DNA of 64,000 bases from Oenanthe sinensis (taxonomy: Eukaryota > Streptophyta > Magnoliopsida > Apiales > Apiaceae): positions 38,066,860 to 38,130,859 of the forward strand of contig CM053796.1 in NCBI GenBank assembly GCA_028671895.1, read 5' to 3'. Position 1 is the stretch's first letter; every line of letters begins with the position of its first letter. Position numbers and translations under genes: made by a program. Below the pieces are notes generated by a model, which did no database searches, was not told the origin of the DNA, and was given only the letters and a program-made list of their open reading frames with translations. Positions 60,421-64,000 of the stretch are shown piece by piece.

Positions 60421-61935
60421 TAACAAAAATAGGGACCAGACACAACAAGAATACATATGTCGTCGTTATAAACTCTCTTGCACCGTATAAAAAATACACA
60501 CAATTACACAAATCTAGAGATCACTTTCTAGTGCATGAGAGCAAGAAAATGGGAGTGGCAAAGGTAACAAATCTAGGGAGCTCTCTCCATGTACCTTCAG
60601 TCCAAGAACTGGCCAAGGAAAAGATTGCACTAGTACCGTCCCGATACGTACGTTCTGATCAAGAACCTGTTTTCTCGAGCTCCAATCCTGCCCTTGAAGT
60701 TGAAGTCCCTGTAATTGATATGGAGATGTTACTTGATGGAGATTTGATGAACACTGAGCTAAATAAACTACACCATGCATGTAAAGAGTGGGGTTTCTTT
60801 CAGGTAACTAATCATTATTTTTAATAATTTCCAAAGATATTTCTAATGAAAAATCATTCATTAAAGCTTTCGTAGATATGATCATGTACCCTATACTACT
60901 TTATATATGATTAGCTTACGAAATATTTATGTGTCTTTGAAGCTGATAAACCATGGGGTCAGCAATTCATTACTAGAGAAAGTGAAAATAGAGATTGATG
61001 AGTTCTTTAAGCTGCCACTAGAAGAGAAGGCAAGGTTTGGTCAAGTAGAGGAAGATATAGAAGGTTATGGACAAGCGTTCGTAGTCTCCAATGACCAGAA
61101 GCTTGATTGGGCAGACATGTTTTACTTGATCACTCTTCCTGAAAAGTTAAGGAAACCCCACTTGTTGCCTCAACTCCCTCTTTCATTAAGGTTGTGAAAT
61201 TAATTTCTCTCGAACACTATACATCAAGCTACGATAAGTTACTTTTAAACTATAAGGATGATTAACATAATAATTTTGCAGAAATGTTGTAGAGGCTTAT
61301 TCGGCAGAGTTAAAAAGAGTGGCCCTGAAACTTCTTAATTTAATGGCCAAAGCTCTAGAAATGAACCCAGAGGAAATAGGAATGCTCTTTGAAGAAGGCA
61401 TGCAGTCAATGAGGATGAACTACTACCCTCCATGCCCTCAGCCAGATCAGGTCATTGGACTCGCGCCTCATAGTGATGGTGATGGCCTTACTATCGTTCT
61501 TGAACTTAATGAAACCGAAGGCCTCCAGGTTAAAAAGGACGGTGTTTGGATTCCTGTTAAACCGTTGCCCTCTGCTTTTGTTGTAAACATTGGAGACGTT
61601 ATGGAGGTATGTATTAATATTATATCTTCATTGCTACGATATGTATATGTTATGTAGACTTTTTAACACGAATAGCTATTTTGAATCTGTAGATTGTAAC
61701 TAATGGAACATACCCTAGCATCGAGCACAGAGGCGTTGTTAACTCTGAGAAGGAGAGAATGTCCATTGCTACATTTTTAAGCCCCAAGTTAGACGGAGAA
61801 TTCGGTCCTGCACAAAGCCGTCTCTCACCCGAAACTCCTCCGAAATTTAAAAGGATCGGTGCTGCAGATTTCCTTAAGGGAATATTTGGTCAGAAGCTAG
61901 CAGGGAAATCTTTTCTTGACACTCTTAGAATATAA
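60351..61935 (+). CDS. 2-oxoglutarate/Fe(II)-dependent dioxygenase copy 3, fused to the acidic-protein 5' end
   Basis: Dioxygenase exons 60549-60803, 60943-61190, 61282-61606 and 61693-61935 encode the same ~356-residue enzyme as copy 1 with the full Fe (HSD..H) and 2OG (RMSIA) motifs. Visible changes are D to N in MDTELNK, and GDALTILLELNETQ to GDGLTIVLELNETE. Upstream, the native promoter is replaced by the acidic-protein promoter and its codons 1-24 (MDSTMVGEDELKHYDEKESD..), joined in frame at 60420 to the dioxygenase leader. The leader is open, so translation from 60351 would give about 422 residues with a 66-residue added N-terminus. Use of the internal ATG at 60549 would give the normal enzyme. 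Which is used cannot be seen. Confidence 0.9.
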
Positions 61936-63378
61936 ACCTGATATACCAGTTTTCAGGAGTCTGTTCAATAGCTTCTTGCTAGTGAAGGCTGTAGCTACAA
62001 TAAAATTGGCTTCTGTATAATATCATAAATTTGTGTTTTACTAACATTTATGTGGTAAATTATACAGATTATGATGTATAATAAAAAGATTTAATCTGAG
62101 TTGCGTTTTGAAAAATCCAGCACTCAGATTATCAAAATGAATGCAATGTATTCTAAAGATAACTTTGTTGGAGGCGGAAGAAAAATATTTGGGAGTCTCA
62201 ACCCTAAAATAATTTTCATTGCAAAGTGTCAATATGTGCATTATTTAACTTTATCGTAATTATACATAATTCTGAATAAGGGAGGGTGAGAGTGAGAGAC
62301 TTAAAATACTAAAAACAAGAAGAGAAATAACATTTTAGGGTCAAAAGTGACTTCGGGTAGAGAAACAAAAGATTTAAGTGGATTAATGGTGTCATGAGAT
62401 ATAAAGTTTGAATTTTTAGTATGAGAAGGAATAGCGCATTTGGTAGCTAAGTGAAGAAGAAAAAATATCAGAAGATGGCTGAAATAATTTAAACGACAGC
62501 GAGTATTTGAGAATCTTCAGCAAGAAGAAGAAATCTTGTTTTTGTTCTTGTCAAGTTAACCACTAACAAATTGTTTTGGCTAGACGGTTTACTCCGATTA
62601 GAGTACATTTTGCATTATAATTAATAATGGTGGATCAGTGTATCGGAGAATTTTATGATATCTGTAACAAGTTTTAAAGAGTTTAAATGTTGAGATTATG
62701 GATGTTCTAAAACCAAATAAAACCAAATAGCTTACATCTCTGTTGTTAGTGACCACTCCAATACCTCAACTATTTTTAACTTTTCACCAATATAGTCCAC
62801 CAAATTTATTTGAGAGAAAACAAAGAAGATGACGAGTTATAGCGCTTAAACAAATAATCAGACACATCATGTTTGATGAAATGTTAAGACAAATTGAATT
62901 TTTATCATAATGATTATTTTTTTGATTATGTACACCTCCCAGACCTTTGAAATAAGATTAGACACATTTAAAATGATTTTTATTCACCAATTACAATCTT
63001 GTAACAGTTCGTACACATCTTAGTCATTTATCAATAAATTCACGGGATATTTATAAAAACATGTTAAGTAAAAGCATATATGGTACTTCAACTAGAGTTT
63101 ACCCGTGCATCATATCGCACGTATTTAGAGCTAGTTTAATTAATAACAGAGCTTGTGAACGAAATAATAATAATAATAATATCTATTTATTGAATTTAAA
63201 ATTTTAAAATATTAAAAAAATACATTGTTATTGAACAGAGTTTTTCAAAATAAATTGTGATCGCACGTTTTGTTATTTGATTGCAAGTTTTCATGTTGGA
63301 TGTAACAATTTTGTTGCAATTTGTTATTCTGATTTTTTAAATAAAATTCAAAAATTTGAATTGGAGGAAAACTAATTA
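61936..63378. other. Spacer, no gene seen
   Basis: Similarity to the copy 1 flank ends at 62106 (cf. 54605). The rest is AT-rich and single-copy within the window. It ends where the 49.2-kb block reappears. Confidence 0.5.
63101..63134 (+). mobile_element. Helitron-like 3' end
   Basis: CGTGC (63104-63108) pairs with GCACG (63117-63121), followed nine bases later by CTAG (63131-63134) and T. Fits a Helitron terminus pattern; no 5' end found. Confidence 0.3.
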
Positions 63379-64000
63379 AATCATTAACAATTATTTTGGA
63401 ATGGAAAAAATATATTCTTAAAAAAATACAAGCAGATTTTTTTAATTTGTACTGATTAGCGATTTGGCAATAAGGATCTTAACAGAGTACATCAATTTCA
63501 TTTAATTTTGCGCAAAATAGAGAGCTCTGTTTAACAATACATTGAGACAATGATCGAATGAGATTGTACATAATAAAAATTTACAACCTGTATGTGGTTC
63601 CGACAACCACATGGCATTAATGGCCCTATATTGACTAATTTAACACAATCAATGCTTATACGTGACAACCAAGTCAATGTCCAGTAACATGCGCCATATT
63701 TATGGTAGTATATGCTCATTACGCACAAAGTAATGGCCCAATTTAGAAATGAAGAAACATTTAGAAATTAATTGAACATCGTGTATCAAATTTGCATAAC
63801 GAAAATGGGCAATAATAATATCACCCCTATTCCATTTTATATATTATTTTTAAAAATTTATGTATATTAAAAATTTTAATATAAAAATTATTCTTCAATT
63901 ATATTCATATTAATTATAATGATTAACTAAAAATCAGAATTTAAATTTTGTATCCATGTTACAGGCTGAGGTCGGCTCATTTATCGAATTGGAGCTTGAG
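63379..64000. repeat. Second copy of the 49217-49851 block, cut by window edge
   Basis: Nearly identical to 49217-49851 and still matching at the last base of the window, so the duplication continues to the right. Confidence 0.92.

Noticed and set aside
1..64000. CRISPR arrays, operons, Shine-Dalgarno sites, rRNA or tRNA genes
   Set aside because: None seen; gene structure is eukaryotic with introns, and no tRNA cloverleaf or rRNA core motif was recognised by eye.

Overview
The window is plant nuclear DNA, most likely from a eudicot. It is AT-rich, its genes have short exons split by GT-AG introns, and it holds long (TA)n tracts, Stowaway-like, hAT-like and CACTA-like elements and retrotransposon debris. 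Nothing in it is prokaryotic (no operons, Shine-Dalgarno sites or CRISPR). I cannot name the species. All functions are inferred from motifs and family knowledge; exon borders were read by eye from splice signals and reading frame.

Left and middle (1-42,730): nine GDSL (SGNH-hydrolase) esterase/lipase genes lie in tandem on the minus strand, named GDSL1-GDSL9 here from left to right, plus one chimeric fragment at 12.6-13.1 kb. They share a five-exon plan with a near-constant 125-nt exon 2. GDSL3, 4, 6, 8 and 9 are complete and open; GDSL1 runs off the left edge. GDSL2 has an in-frame TGA, GDSL5 has lost the nucleophilic Ser and has two stops, and GDSL7 lacks exon 4. Three subgroups are visible: GDSL1-3, GDSL4-8 (GDSL4 somewhat apart), and GDSL9, which looks most like a standard plant GDSL lipase. 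GDSL3 carries a roughly 110-residue Ala/Ser/Gly/Asp/Pro-rich stretch between signal peptide and catalytic domain. Family knowledge suggests secreted acyl-ester hydrolases; substrates cannot be read from the sequence.

Between and beyond these genes: CACTA-like elements (7.1-8.6 kb and 30.3-33.5 kb), a gag-like fragment (9.6 kb), a 40-bp tandem array (13.8 kb), foldback MITEs (11.2, 21.3, 29.4, 47.0 kb), a hAT transposase remnant (35.2 kb) and three hAT-like elements with readable 8-bp target duplications (32.0, 44.2 and 49.9 kb). The one at 32.0 kb splits a DUF4283/zinc-knuckle reading frame nested in the CACTA-like element.

Right (49-64 kb): a young duplication. A 2-oxoglutarate/Fe(II) dioxygenase gene of the SRG1-like (DOXC) type at 53.0-54.4 kb is followed by a small gene for an acidic Ser-rich protein (55.4-56.3 kb). 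A second dioxygenase copy (58.7-59.3 kb) has only exons 3-4. A third (60.5-61.9 kb) is complete, but its own promoter has been replaced by the promoter and first 24 codons of the acidic-protein gene, in frame. Sequence from 49.2 kb returns at 63.4 kb, so the amplification probably continues past the right edge.

The two gene groups show no direct functional link. The common theme is tandem duplication followed by decay, chimerism and promoter exchange, often next to transposon ends.
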